Below, piece by piece: positions 23,453 through 35,130 of a stretch of DNA of 64,000 nt. Where the stretch lies: positions 5,915,663 to 5,979,662 of the forward strand of contig NC_061811.1 in assembly GCF_021462225.1 (NCBI RefSeq), written 5' to 3'. A model generated the notes under the pieces. It was not told the DNA's origin and ran no database searches. It saw nothing but the letters and a program-made list of their open reading frames with translations. This DNA comes from Girardinichthys multiradiatus. Its lineage: Eukaryota; Chordata; Actinopteri; Cyprinodontiformes; Goodeidae. Each line of letters starts with the position of its first letter. The first letter of the stretch is position 1. The position numbers were made by a program, and so were the translations under genes.

Positions 23453-24835
23453 TGTAAGGATTATGATTATTGATTAATTAATATTTATCAAGAATTATAA
23501 TTTAAAATCATGATTTAAAAAAAAATAATTATTTCTTAACCAAAAATCATCACTTACGAATAGAAATCAGAGATATCCTCTGGTGTTGTGATTATGGGCT
23601 CAAAGCTCTTTAATAATTACAAATTATTAACCAAACCACAAACTGTCACTGTTTATTCAACCACTTCACCGAAGGTGGAGGAACTTTGACTTTGTTTTGA
23701 CAAATGAATCACTCTTGCACGAAATAAACACAAACGCTTCACTTAATTATATATATGAAGATTTATTGAAGCCAAATAATCCTGATATACCATTATTCTG
23801 GTCCAAAAACCTTCACCTAACTAACAAGAACTATTCTACACAAAGGGAATAACAATGACTACCTAACAATAATAATAAAAGAAAAACATATATGCGCATT
23901 TAGTGTCTATGAAGATCAAACCAGCAGTTTTATGGACAAAATGTGTAATTTGGGTTAAATGGAAAGAAATCCTCCTGGTGTTGATGTCTCGATCGCAGCG
24001 ATCATCTGATAAAACGGTGGGGCGGGAACTCAGTGGAAAAACTCCAGCAATAAAACTGGAACAAGGAGGGGTCAGACCACGAGGTACAGACCGCAGTTGC
24101 TTTGAATGAAAAACTTTTAAATGTCCAACTTCTAACTCCTGGCTGATTTGGGATTAGCCGGACAAAACAGGAACACATACGATTCAGCAGCGCTTGTACA
24201 GCAAATCAAAACACCACTCAGCATAAAACACTTCAATCATTATTACAACAAGTTGATACCTTGGATTAACTACTGGTGATTCTACATCACCTTAACTATG
24301 CCTCATCCTGCCCAGACCTCTAAATGCACCTATCCGGTTTACTATGAAAAGAACGAAATTACTTTGAGCTTGATTTCTTCTCTCCACCGGTTGAGGATGG
24401 GTCAGGTCTGAAGAATAATGAGGGGAGGGGGACCACGCGTCCGTGATCAAATCAAGAAAAAACTTCTCATCCATCCAGGAGGGGAAGATTATGAAGAACC
24501 GTTAGTCGACTGCATTACACAAGGAGGAAAAACTCATCTCCTTGGAAATAAAACCGACGTCGGCGTGGTCTTCGATCGGCGAATAAATCTGCTGATCTTC
24601 TTGTATCCAGCTTTCAAGCTCTTCCGGGAATGGCCTTGTGGAGCAAAGGTCCGCCTGCGAGCTTTTGTCTCTTCAGATATGCGCCTCTGTTGCTTAGTCC
24701 TGTGAGACAAGCAGGAAATGGCAATGACACTTTCCCCCTTGGCCGGTTTATACTCTTGGTGACGTCAGAGCTGCGACGTCTGTTGAGCAGCGCATGTCAA
24801 AAGGTGCGACCAAAATGGATGACCCCAATATTACA
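23453..24835 (-). mobile_element. Putative solo LTR of an LTR retroelement (1,383 bp)
   Basis: The block starts TGTAA and ends TTACA, the short inverted TG..CA ends expected of an LTR. It is flanked by TTTTAC (23447-23452) and TTTTAG (24836-24841), a possible 6-bp target duplication with one mismatch. On the minus strand a CRE and TATA box lie about 70-90 bp from the 5' end, and AATAAA-type signals lie far downstream (near 23655 and 23763). The section 23,990-24,800 is richer in G+C and CpG than its surroundings. No coding region adjoins it, which suggests a solo LTR. The class is unknown, and another kind of non-autonomous element is possible. Confidence 0.55.
24745..24767 (-). promoter_or_regulatory. 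CRE plus TATA-box promoter in the putative LTR
   Basis: The minus strand reads TGACGTCA (24767-24760), the full palindromic CREB/ATF site, then six bases, then GTATAAAC. This resembles the compact promoters of retroviral LTRs. Transcription would run toward lower coordinates. Confidence 0.55.
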
Positions 24836-26390
24836 TTTTAGATGCAAGAATGAGCCTTGCTGCACTCTAAACTTGTCATAGAATAAAGTAAATAGAAAAT
24901 AAACAATATACCTACATAACAATACCACAAAAGACGAAGGACTGAGGCAGATGAATGTTGATTGGTGTCAGTAATAAAACTGCAATAAACGTCCTACTTA
25001 ATGTCACTCTTTGTCTAAACTATTCGTAAAATTACCTTTTAGGGTTGCAAAACGTACAGTTGCACCAACACCTATTTTTCTCCTTATTAAAATAAAATTT
25101 TTATCATTCAAATGATAGATATATATACTGAGAAATCCCTGCAAATAGATTATTAGTTAGTTATGATTAATGAATCTGTTACACATCTTAATGTCATGTC
25201 ACTTTAGTACTGTTTAGAAAATCACTCAACAACAAAAACTGTATAAAAATTATGTAAAGGATCGAGATACTTTGTACCCAAATATCAAGCCGACAGACAG
25301 AACGAAGCAATTAACAGTCTATTTTTAAACAGGAATATTGCAGCTCTGCATTTAGGATCACGGGAACCGTGTGGGGATCTGAAGCAGAGGGAGGTGAGTG
25401 AGTGACTGAGATATAACAGGTTTGCACAATCTTGTTCTGATTGGGACTGACCAACCAATGACTTGGCTTGACTTGAAAATGCTGGATTTTGTCTGGATGA
25501 AGCCTCATATAATCTGGCATCTGTGATGCTGGTGAAAAAATATGGACCAAAAAGCACCGAGTGCATCAATGAATGGGTTAAATATTAAAATTGCCTTGGA
25601 AGGTTTTTTTTTTGTCTTTTTACAAAAAGGTTGATGTCTTTAATTTCAGTCTGTGGTCTGACTTTTCTTTACTTTTCTTTACCGTTCTTTATCACGCCAC
25701 TGCAATGTACTTTTAATGTTTTTTGTCATCATGTGAAGCACTTGTCTTGTTGCTGAAATGTGCTAAACAAATAAACTTGCCTTGCCTTGTGCTGTGGCTA
25801 AAAGGAACTTTTATCCTGGAGAGCATAGGTGGAGATAATTTGACAGGCACAGGTGAGCATGGCTGAGAGTCTGAGCAGTCATGGCTAAGGGGTGCAGTGA
25901 CATATGGAAAACCATAGAAACAGTCAAGGCGTGCCACGAAAATGGTCCAGAAACATGAGCCATAACAGATTTGGGTGCTTTCATTTTTAAAGGTACTCCT
26001 TGTGTGCAGATTTGTTATTTATGCTATAAACTGGGAAAAGTTTGTTATTACTAAAGAAATCTTTAACTCGCCCCATGATTTATCTGCTATCATGCAAATC
26101 TGCTATATGAGTTCCTTCATGATGTTGCAGGGTCAGTCCGTGTCTTTGATCCTTAAACACATTGATGTCTCTTAGCAAGTCTATTAGCATAATTTATGGG
26201 TAAAAGACTTTTCTTACTACTGTTTTTATTTTGACACATGAGGAATTGCAGCCATAGATTTCTTCTGTTGACCTAGTCTTATTATCCCCATGTCTAATGT
26301 TAGCAAGGCAGAGTACCAAGTCATGGTTGTTATAAAAAAAAATGGTGCACTGCTCCCTTCAGTGTAGGGTCAGTAACTGCCTGAAACCAA
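24836..26390. other. Mostly unrecognised; LINE-like tail at 25690-25797
   Basis: 'catgtgaagcacttgtctt' followed by 'gctaaacaaataaacttgcc' and 'ttgccttg' resembles the 3' tail of a fish LINE that ends in a short CCTTG repeat. Nothing else is recognised in this stretch. Confidence 0.4.
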
Positions 26391-26394
26391 GGAG

Positions 26395-27200
26395 TTCCAG
26401 TGTCTTGCTGTTTTGTTCTAGAGTGATGGAAAGATGGATGGATGTGGGGCTGTGGGTTGTTCAAACTGTCTTTGCTTGCTAAAGAATTAAGAGTTTCTTT
26501 AAGGAGCCACACTCTGAATCTTGATAAACAGTTCCAAACCAAAATCCTCTTTGAACAAAACTTTACACTTGACACAATGCATTTAGGTATTGCCTTTCTT
26601 TCAGGTAAACGTCCAATTGCAGACTCATTCATTAAATTTTCGGACGGAGAAGCATAATTTCTCCCTCCAAAGATCATGTCTCTACTGCTCTAGAATCCAG
26701 TGGTGGTGTGTTTTGTGCCACTGCCTTCAATGCTTTGTATTGCACTTGGTGATTAAGGCTTGTATGCAACTTCTCTGGCCATGTAAACCATGAAGCTGTC
26801 TTCTTTCCGTTCTTAAAGTAATTTGAAGGCCACATGAAGGTTAGAGGTTTGTAGCTACTGACTCAGCAGAACGTTGGTGACCTCTGTGCACTAAACACCT
26901 CAGCATCCACTGACCTAGCTCTTTGATTTTACATAGCCTAAAACATCTAGAAAGAGTTGCTGTAATTATGGATCACTTCCATTTTATTAAAATATTTCTA
27001 ACAGATGACTGTGTAATAATTAGCAGTCAGGTAATATGACAGTTGTGTTTTATGCATGGATATGCATCCTATCACAGTGCCACATAGGAATTCACTGAGC
27101 TCCTGAGAGCAACGTATTCTTTCAAAAATGTTTGTAAAAGTAGTTTACATGCCTAGGATATGGATTTTAAACAACTATCCATGGAGGTGACACAATTGTA
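26395..27200 (-). mobile_element. Degenerate Tc1-like transposon
   Basis: On the minus strand a decayed transposase can be followed. 'ccactggattctagagcag' is the WTLEQW-type block upstream of the first Asp, and the part at 26,850-26,930 encodes the preceding helix-turn-helix region. The 3' part (27080-27200: 'cactgagctcctgagag', 'ttacatgcctagg') resembles the untranslated end of a fish DNA transposon. No frame stays open, and the subfamily is uncertain. Confidence 0.6.
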
Positions 27201-27429
27201 TTTTTATCTATGTTGTTGTTTTTCTTTTTCTGCTCACGATCTGTTTTCTTTATCTGTTGTATGTTTGGCACAACCTTGTGACTGGGAGTATTCATTTCCC
27301 TGCAGGGATGCACAGCCAGTGTGGTTGTAAAAATCTGGCCAAAGCAGTCCTAGTGTATTATATTAGGCATTCACAGATACTACAATTTATCACCCAAAAG
27401 CTTTGAGGTGAAGTTGGAGGCATAGATCA

Positions 27430-27790
27430 TATGGGTGCAGCCTACTCCAGCAATGAGCGCAGCATATCCCACTTCCTATGTGGACGCAAAATTTAAGAAA
27501 GGGTGAGGAGCTCTGTCATAGAGAGTGATCTCGGGCAAGAGCCGCTGCTCTTTTGTATCAAAAGAGGTACGCTGGGATTGTATCTGATCAAGGTGTCTCC
27601 CTCCCTTTGGAAGTTTTCCAGGCATGTCCCACTGGGAGACATAAACATTGGGAGACAGAACTTGTTTAAGTGACTGCATATCCCATCTAACCCAGGAATG
27701 CATTGGATTCCCCAGATGAGCTGCACAGGGTCACTAAGATGTCAGATGTCCCTCCTGGTCTGTTACCTGATCCCACATTAGTGGAAGAGA
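27430..27790 (+). mobile_element. Rex3-type LINE 3' end
   Basis: On the plus strand 'agggtgaggagctctgtcat' and following bases translate to RVRSSVIESDLGQEPLLFCI, close to the C-terminal DRVRSLAIREGLGLEPLLLH of the Rex3 copy at 41738. FSRHVPLGD corresponds to its F.A.PTGR block. It ends '..agtggaagagaatggatgg', the family's 3' end, directly joined to the GGAT array. It is strongly 5'-truncated. Confidence 0.75.
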
Positions 27791-28031
27791 ATGGATGGAT
27801 GGATGGATGATGATGGATGGATGGATGGATGGATGGATGGATGGATGGATGATGATGGATGGGTGGATGGATGGATGGATGGATGGATGATGATGGATGG
27901 ATGGATGGATGGATGATGATGGATGGATGGATGATGATGGATGGATGGATGGATGGATGGATGATGATGGATGGATGGATGGATGGATGGATGGATGGAT
28001 GGATGATGATGGATGGATGGATGGATGGATG
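27791..28031. repeat. GGAT tetranucleotide array, about 240 bp
   Basis: Runs of GGAT are broken seven times by the same GATGATG step, giving a higher-order pattern. It starts exactly at the 3' end of a Rex3 copy, whose tail is naturally a few GGAT units, so expansion from that tail is likely. The long reading frames across it are repeat artefacts. Confidence 0.96.
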
Positions 28032-29160
28032 CTTATTAATTAATCGGTGTGTGTGGGGGGAAGCTATCCTGTGAAATAACATGAAAGCTTAGTCAACTAT
28101 TTGCACAGACTTTAAGAACATTCTTCTTCTTCTTCAGTCATTTGAACAATACAAATTTAACTGATTAAATATGTTCTCCATGTTTCATTCCTATTGGGTT
28201 CCTCTAGGGTTCACCTGCTTTAAACTAGATGGATCACTGAGTGGAACAGACTACCCCTGGGCTGTGAGTGTGCCTGTTCCCACCCCCCTCTTCACACCCC
28301 AAAACCTCGCATTTTCCTTGCCAGAAGCTCCAGAGCATGATTAACATTGTTGCTGAGTTGTTATGGCTGTCATATTTGTATTTTCGTATGTTCTCCCTCT
28401 GGATATGTGGACAATCTGTTTGTATTTTAAGTGTAGTGTGTTAATGTGCAGTCATGGGTAAGTTGTGGTGTATTTTTCTGTTGTTATGGTTAATATGTTC
28501 TGCTTTCAAGATATAGGCTTTTACCTGCAGTGATGTTTTTGCTTATTGCTAAATCCTTAGTGAACAGGATGTTGCAGGAACATTTTCACCTTTTGTATTT
28601 TGACCTTTTCCTTTGAACAGTATCTTAAGAATGCACCACCACTAGAAGACTGAATTCTGACAATACAAAATATCAGGTTACATATTCCAAGTCTAATGGA
28701 GCTTCAAGGGTGTGAATTATTTAGCCACAAAAAAGATTTAGGTTTTATTTATTATTCACAAAAGAATGTTACTATCTTCAGACTTCTTGTTGCTCTGCCA
28801 AATTTCCTTTCTTACATTTGTAATCCTTCTATTCTTATCCTGCTTTAAACATTTATTGCAATCACCATGTCAGTGTGACTCAGTAAAGTACTCAGCACAA
28901 GGCTAAACCAACGATCTTGTGAAGACAGAAGAAAAAGGAGAACAAAGAGCTGTTTAAGCTAACACTTAAATTAACAGATTTTCAGATATCCTTTTTTAAG
29001 GTAAGATTGTAAAAGGATGCTTGCCGATCGTACAATACATCCTTAATATTCATCTTTTTTAAAAATGCGTCATATTTTTACTAAAAGGAATAAAATCTCT
29101 GAGTTACTGTAAATTCACTGTTTTCTTGAGAAAAAGTAGAGATGAATTTCACTGAGGTGT
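28032..29160. other. No recognised feature
   Basis: No domain-bearing frame. 28200-28350 is less AT-rich and non-repetitive but otherwise unremarkable. Confidence 0.45.
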
Positions 29161-29164
29161 TAAC

Positions 29165-29760
29165 ATCAAGTTTAAGAGGATGACAGTGAATTTTAAAAGT
29201 ATACACACCCCTGTTAAAATTACAGGTTTTTTGGACTTAAAAAATAGACCATAAACATTTCCCCCCTTTAATGAGACATATTCTGTGCAGTTTATCTGAA
29301 AATCAAACAAATCTGTTAGGGTGGAGAAATGTTTCCAGCATTCAATGGGCAACATATGGTGTATACCTGGACAGGATGCCAGTCCATCACGACACAACAC
29401 AACCGTGCTCACACACACACACACACACTCATACTTAAGGACATTTACATTGGCAATTTCACCTAATATGGACAGTTTTGGCTGTGGAGTAAATAACCAG
29501 ACAAAAAAAAAACAAAATGAAATGGTCTGAAAAAATTCAAACACAGAGAAAGCGATGAGGCTACAGTTAATGTATTTTCTAATCTGAAAAACCTGCTTAT
29601 TACCAGCGTTGACAGTTGCAACAATGGTCTGGCTGCTGACTCTGCTCAAGCAACCCTCAGGTTTGACTTGTTCCTTCCCATAAATCTGAGGACAGCTAAT
29701 CCGTTCTGGGATTATCATTGGATATTCCCAGATCCTGCTTTTCCCTACATCCACATAAGG
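29165..29760 (-). mobile_element. Tc1-like relic with a SINE scrap inside
   Basis: 'aagtatacacacccctgtta' near 29197 resembles the end of a fish Tc1-related transposon, and 29,530-29,750 resembles its internal part. The middle (about 29340-29450, with 'ggatgccagtccatcac' and a short CA run) is a piece of the tRNA-headed SINE. A 201-residue minus-strand frame runs across both and has no domain of its own. Confidence 0.5.
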
Positions 29761-31595
29761 TAGTGTTTTTCTATTTTAGAGGGTGTGACTCAAAAGTCTC
29801 CTTTTGTTTCAGAAAATAGCTTTTACAATTTTAAATCTGCTATAATTAACAAGGCAGACTGATTTTTTTTAATGTTTCATTCTTTGAAGTTTAAGATTTT
29901 CTGCCTTTAAAATAATTTCCATATGAAAATTATGATTCACATTAGAACATTTTAGTGAGATTATGATTACCAGGGTTCTCTATTTTTTACTTTAATTTTA
30001 CATTGTTTCCCTAAACGGTATTTTGATTACTTGAGAATATTTATTTTGATTTTAAAACATTTAATTGTTTTTATATTGTTTTATTTTTCATGCTGCTTGT
30101 TATTTCTGCCATGTACAACTCCTCTATCATGTTTTTACTGTTTCACCTTTTACCAAACAGGTAAACCGGCTGCTGCTCAACTCTGTTACCTCATAAACCA
30201 TTTTCATGCATGGTTAACTATCACTCCAATGATCTTTGATCCTCAGCAAACATTGCTTTCTTGTAACTCAATGAAATGTAACTCTAAAATATTTTAGCTG
30301 TCTGGTTCATTGAAAACTTTTTAAATATAGCTTTCACATTGTGCAACGAGGTGGATGGTGTATGAGGGTCATCTGAAGGTGATGTATGTTTCAAACATGA
30401 TTATTTGGACATTTGTTCTGAACTCATACATAAATCAAACATTAAATATAATCCCAGTCTTTACATCACAGGCACTTATATTTTGAAGGATTTTACAAAC
30501 CTGACTTAAACTTAGTTTTACCTTTATTTTAACAGGAAGTGTCCAAACCATGATAAGTCTCAATGATAGACTTATAATATATAGACCAAATTTATTTCCA
30601 TTGCCAGTTTTATTTATTATTTCATCTGTTTTAAACATGGTCTTTCAGTTTTAGACATTTCTGTTGAAAAAAAGATTATTTATGCATATATTGTGGTGCT
30701 GATTTGTCACCATCAATAACTCTATGCCTTCAAGGTGTTACCAACACTACATAAACATTTGAACATTACCATAGCACTGATTTGAATGGAAGTGTAAATG
30801 TAAAAGAGTCGCAGGCTTTCCTTAATAATTTATTCTCTGTGTTTGTTACCATGTATTTGAGCCTGCAGGTTCTGGCACTCTGACTGAACGTGGAAAATAA
30901 ACTACACTGAATATTTATGTGTTGTGGACACAGGAAGAGCGCATTGGAGGGAGGCTTGTCGGATACCACACGTGTACGTTACCAAGAATGTCAACTTGTT
31001 ATGCACAGCACTCACATTTGCATAATTTATGTACTGTATTGCCTGTCTAACCCTAATATTATCTTCTGTTTTCAATACCAGAGATATGAACATGAAATTG
31101 CCATGAAATCTTCTATGTGTTCAATTGAGTGCTCTGTGCAAAATGCTGTTAGTTAAACTGCCTCAACAGCAACACTTAGTCAGTATTTGCCACGTTTTAG
31201 TAAAAATACCTGCTAAACATCAGCATATGATCAGCATTTTAACATAATGTATTTCTCACTTAACTCAAAGCACATTTTTCCAGGTGCAAAAAGGTTGTTT
31301 TTCCTCTTTGATTCCTTTCACATTTGCATAAACAGTTTTATGCTTATTTTGTGCATTTATTACTGGAGGCAGCAAGGTTTGAGAAAAAAAAACCTCTTGA
31401 TTTAGCAAAGCAAAAGTTTTGGAATAAGATTTGATCAGCATTTTTAAACACAAAGATGTTAAAAAATGTGATGGTGGTGACAGTGCTTTGAGGGTCTCTG
31501 GGGATTTGATAACGAGCTAATAAGCTATCCAGGCTGGGATACCTGGATTAGCAGATAAATTGTAATTGTTATTTTCAATATAGCACTGAGCTATA
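29761..31595. other. No recognised feature
   Basis: AT-rich sequence. Frames reach at most about 90 residues, with no domains and no named repeats. Confidence 0.45.
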
Positions 31596-32084
31596 TACAG
31601 AGAACACTCAGAGGAAACAAGCTGAAAGTGTAACAGTGTTTATTTACAGTACGTGGACACAGGGACATGAATGGGTAAATTCGCCAACTGAAATAGAGGG
31701 GCAGAGAACTGGTGAAACAGGGAACGGTATTAACGAAAATGATACTTGTAAACAAAAAAGTGTCTTACTAAGTAAATGCCGTCAGGTCGCCAGGGGTAGA
31801 GGGAGTCAGAACCTGGGTGTGTGAAGCTAGGTTGTCCAGATTCTTCAGTACGAGATGGGGAGGGAATACTGGTGAGTTCATGAGAGAGTTCAATGTTCAG
31901 GTACTTGCGTTGGAGGGTGGACAGGGTACGCCTCTGCCTTGGTTCAGGAGTCGGGAGTTTCCAGGAAGCTGCCAGCTTAATCCAAAACACGAAATCCAGA
32001 ATGTAATCCACAAAACGTAGATAAACTTGAGCGTCCAGGAAATCACTGGAGCCAAAGACGAAGCTCAACGAAGATAAAGAAGGT

Positions 32085-32678
32085 TCAGGTTTCAGCCACT
32101 GAAGGCAAACACTCTGGCATCAAACCACTGGAGATCACCGGCTTAATCTGAGAGACGTGGAAAGTAGGGTGAATACGAAGGCTTGCTGGAAGGCAAAGGC
32201 GAACCGCAGAGGGGCTGATAACAGTCTCAATTTCGTAAGGACCAATGAAGCGAGGCGAAAGTTTCCTAGACATAGACTTGTGTGGCACGTCTCGTGCCGA
32301 TAACCACACTTTCTGGCCGGGCTGATACTCGGGTGCAGGTCGGCGTCTTCGATCAGCAAAACGCTTATTTTGGTTAGCAGTTCGTTGGAGGGCTTGAATG
32401 GTTGTGGTCCAGATCTTATGGGAGCGGCGAATGTGTTGTTGAACTGATGTGACTGTAATGTCCTTTTCATCGGCTGAGAACATAGGTGGCTGGTATCTGA
32501 GAGATGCTTCGAAAGGTAAACGTCCAGTTGCAGAAGATATGTGAGAGTTGAGGGCATACTCAACCCAGGGTACATATGAGCAGCAGTCTGTGGGGTTTGT
32601 GGATGTGAGGCAATGTAAGGTGGATTCCAGTTGTTGGTTTAATCTTTCTGTCTGACAGTTGGACAGGATGGTAACCAA
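32085..32678 (-). pseudogene. Ty3/Gypsy integrase C-terminal region
   Basis: This 197-residue frame has [10 protein letters not shown] near its start, corresponding to the region of the catalytic Glu. WVEYALNSH and [15 protein letters not shown] follow, then the C-terminal GPY-type DNA-binding module (GQKVWLS...[12 protein letters not shown]) and [11 protein letters not shown]. This is the standard end of a Gypsy Pol. I see no clear chromodomain. Confidence 0.88.
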
Positions 32679-32753
32679 AAGTGAGTGAAAACTTTAGCTC
32701 CTAAGGCTAAACAAAACTGTCTCCAAACCTGAGAGATGAACTGTGGGCCGCGG

Positions 32754-33527
32754 TTAGACAGAATGTCCTGAGGAATCCCATGGAGGCGAAAGACGTGCTT
32801 GGTAAGGAGTCTTGCTGTTTGTAATGCTAATGGAAGTTTTGAGGGTTATGAGATGACATGACTTAGTAAAACGGTCAATGATTGTGAGTACAGTAGTCAT
32901 ACCTGAAGAACGAGGCAGTCCTGTAACAAAATCTAAGGCTATGTGGGACCAAGGTCGATTAGGTATGCTGAGGGGTTGGAGAAAACCTGCAGGGGGCTGA
33001 TTGCTGGACTTGTTCCTGGCACAAATGGCGCAGGCCTGAACAAAATCTTTGACATCTTTATGTATGGATGGCCACAAAAACCTTCTCTGGACCAAAGCTA
33101 AGGTTCTGCTCACACCAGGATGAGCCAAAAATCTGGCTGAATGAAGCCAATCAATGAGCTTAACACGTACTTGAGAGGGAACATAAATGCGGTTCGGTGG
33201 TCCCGTGCCAGGATCAGGTTCCTGTTGTTGAGCCCTGTTAATGGCATCCTTAATCTCCCATCTAAGGGCTCCAGTTGGAAGGCAAAATGGGAGCTGGTTC
33301 CTCCACCAAGTCATCAGTGGCAAACTGTCTGGAGAGTGAATCTGGCTTAACATTCTTGGGTCCAGGCCTGAAAGAGATACATAAATCAAAACGGGAGAAA
33401 AATAAAGACCATCGTGATTGTCGAGGATTGAGTCTCTTTGCTGACTGGAGGTAGGCCAAGTTTTTATGATCAGTCCAGACTTGCACAGGGTGCTTGGCTC
33501 CCTCCAGCCAGTGGCGCCATTCTTCAA
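32754..33527 (-). pseudogene. Ty3/Gypsy integrase N-terminal and core fragment
   Basis: The useful part starts near residue 90: the zinc-binding region HPGVSRTLALVQRRFLWPSI then DFVQACAICARNK (the H and C ligands), followed by WSHIALDFVTGLP with the first catalytic Asp and IDRFTKSCHLI. The second Asp and the Glu are lost at a frameshift near 32,830. The first ~80 residues of the frame are an out-of-frame reading of RNase H. Confidence 0.85.
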
Positions 33528-33660
33528 GGGCCAGTTTTATGGCTAGTAATTCTTTGTCCCCCACATCATAGTTCCTTTCAGTGTTGCTTAATCTGCGAGA
33601 AAAAAAAGCACAGGGATGAAGTCTCCCCTCCTCAGAGTTCTGAGAAAGAACAGCCCCCAC
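33262..33660 (-). pseudogene. Ty3/Gypsy RNase H fragment
   Basis: This 132-residue frame begins at GAVLSQ and contains [20 protein letters not shown] then [12 protein letters not shown], followed by [11 protein letters not shown] with the TDH active-site motif and PDSLSRQF near the end. These are the RT-associated RNase H blocks of Gypsy elements. The frame is not joined to the RT or the integrase. Confidence 0.9.
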
Positions 33661-33835
33661 ACCGATGTCAGAAGCATCAATTTCCAGGATGAACTGTTTT
33701 GAGGAGTCGGGGTGAACTAAGATAAGGGCTTGTGAGAACTTTACTTTTAGGGCCTGAAAAGCCGCTACGGCTTCAGATGACCAGGAAAACGAGACCTTAG
33801 ACGAAGTTTGCGCGGTGTGGGGTGCAGCTATGATA

Positions 33836-34231
33836 CTATAGTCCTTGATGAAACGCCTGTAAAAATGAGCAAAACCAAGAAAACGCTGGACGGGAGTCTG
33901 GTTCAGGCCATTCCAGAACTGCCCTTATCTTCTCCGGATCAGAACGTACCTGTCCACCTATGAGGATGTAGCCCAAAAATGTGACAGACGGCTGATGAAA
34001 TTCACACTTTTCAGCTTGAACAAACAGGCGATTCTCCAGGAGACGCTGAAGTACCTGGCGAACATGTGTGTGATGCTCCTCAATGTCCTTGGAGTAAATC
34101 AAAATATCATCAAGGAACACGAAAACAAACATATTCAGAAAGTCTCTGAGAACGTCATATACTAAAACCTGGAAAACAGCAGGAGCATTGCACAGTCCAA
34201 ATGGCATGACCAGGTACTCGAAATGGCCCAA
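33836..34231 (-). pseudogene. Ty3/Gypsy reverse transcriptase fragment
   Basis: This 131-residue frame has [16 protein letters not shown] near residue 6 and the catalytic FLDDILIYS near residue 39. The thumb region [15 protein letters not shown] follows. The D-D pair of the active site is kept. The preceding fingers part lies in other frames up to about 34490, with disruptions, and the C-terminal side is frameshifted before RNase H. Confidence 0.9.
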
Positions 34232-34494
34232 CAGTGTTTTGAAGGCCGTTTTCCACTTGTCCCCCTGACGAATCCTGACAAGATGGTAGGCAATTCAGAG
34301 ATCTAATTTGGAGAATATGGTAGCATCATGGACCGGTTCAAAGCGGACGTTATGGGAGGAAGTGGGTATTTATTCTTAATCGTGATCTGATTTAAACCTC
34401 TATAGTCAATACAGGGCTGTAGTGAACCGTCCTTCTTACCTACGAAGAAAAATCCTGCCCCAAGTGGTGAGGGGACAGCTACCCGCTTTTGAAA

Positions 34495-35130
34495 AAAAGA
34501 CAGTTTTGATCCTTATCTCCTAGGCAGTTACAGACCCATCTCCAAGTGTCTATTTACTGCTAAGATCTCAGAGAAGGTTCTGGTCAACCAGATAACTGCT
34601 GTTCTGGATAAGCACAGGATTCTTAATCACTTTCAGTCAAGTTTTCACAGATGCCATTCAACTGAAACAGTTCCTCTACAAGTACCAAATGACATTTTGA
34701 TGAAGAGTGACAAGGGAAACGGTTCTATCCCGCTTATGTTGGACCCTACCACCACTTTCGATACAGTTGACCATAACATTGAGGTGCTGGGTTGGTGTAT
34801 CAGGATCTGCCTTGGAGTGGTTCTCTTCATTCCTATGTTTATCTGTAGCTACTTTTAAATACAGATATCCCCCATATCCCGTCCATTTTGGTGTACCCCA
34901 AGATTCTGTTTTGGGGCCTCCACTTCTTTTTATCTGCTACGCCATTCTGTCAACCTTGAAAGACATCTCTTATCACTGCTATGTAGATGATATTCAGTTG
35001 TAGAAGTTATTTCACCCAAATGAAATGTCTAGTGCTCAGACTCTATTAAATGGTGAATGGCAGACAGTTTTCTTCAATTAAATGAAGACAAGAGTGAAAT
35101 AATTATCTCTGCACCAGAACAATACCTGGG
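34495..35130 (+). mobile_element. Degenerate LINE reverse transcriptase fragment
   Basis: Plus-strand pieces in several frames follow an RT: SYRPISKC, then FHRCHSTETVPLQVPNDI, then a decayed 'FDTVDH' block, then GVPQDSVLGPPLLFICY and a broken active-site region ('tatgtagatgatattcag', YVDDIQ). Stops interrupt each frame. It is a CR1/L2- or Rex1-like LINE; the family is not resolved. Confidence 0.7.

Larger units (their letters stand above)
31600..34490 (-). mobile_element. 3' half of a Ty3/Gypsy LTR retrotransposon (old, broken)
   Basis: The minus-strand order is RT, RNase H, integrase, then an untranslated/LTR-like end. This is the Ty3/Gypsy order and differs from Ty1/Copia. Gag, protease and the front of the RT are missing: the element stops near 34490 against a LINE fragment. 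Frames shift between domains. The part below about 32085 is pyrimidine-rich on the minus strand, with AATAAA near 31640, and is probably a 3' LTR, but I cannot fix its edges or find its partner. Confidence 0.88.

Noticed and set aside
24418..24881. Plus-strand frames of 80-95 residues in the GC-rich block
   Set aside because: They lie in the putative LTR leader on the opposite strand. Higher GC lengthens chance frames, and no domain is present.
27687..28082. Frames encoding His-Pro-Ser or Trp-Met-Asp-Gly repeats; possible CRISPR-like array
   Set aside because: The tetranucleotide GGAT array translates into periodic peptides. There are no repeat-spacer units.
29149..29754. 201-residue minus-strand frame as a gene
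   Set aside because: It runs across a Tc1-like relic and an inserted SINE piece with a CA run. No protein family pattern.
31730..32068. 112-residue minus-strand frame after the Gypsy integrase as an envelope or extra gene
   Set aside because: It lies in the probable LTR/untranslated end, with no membrane or signal features.
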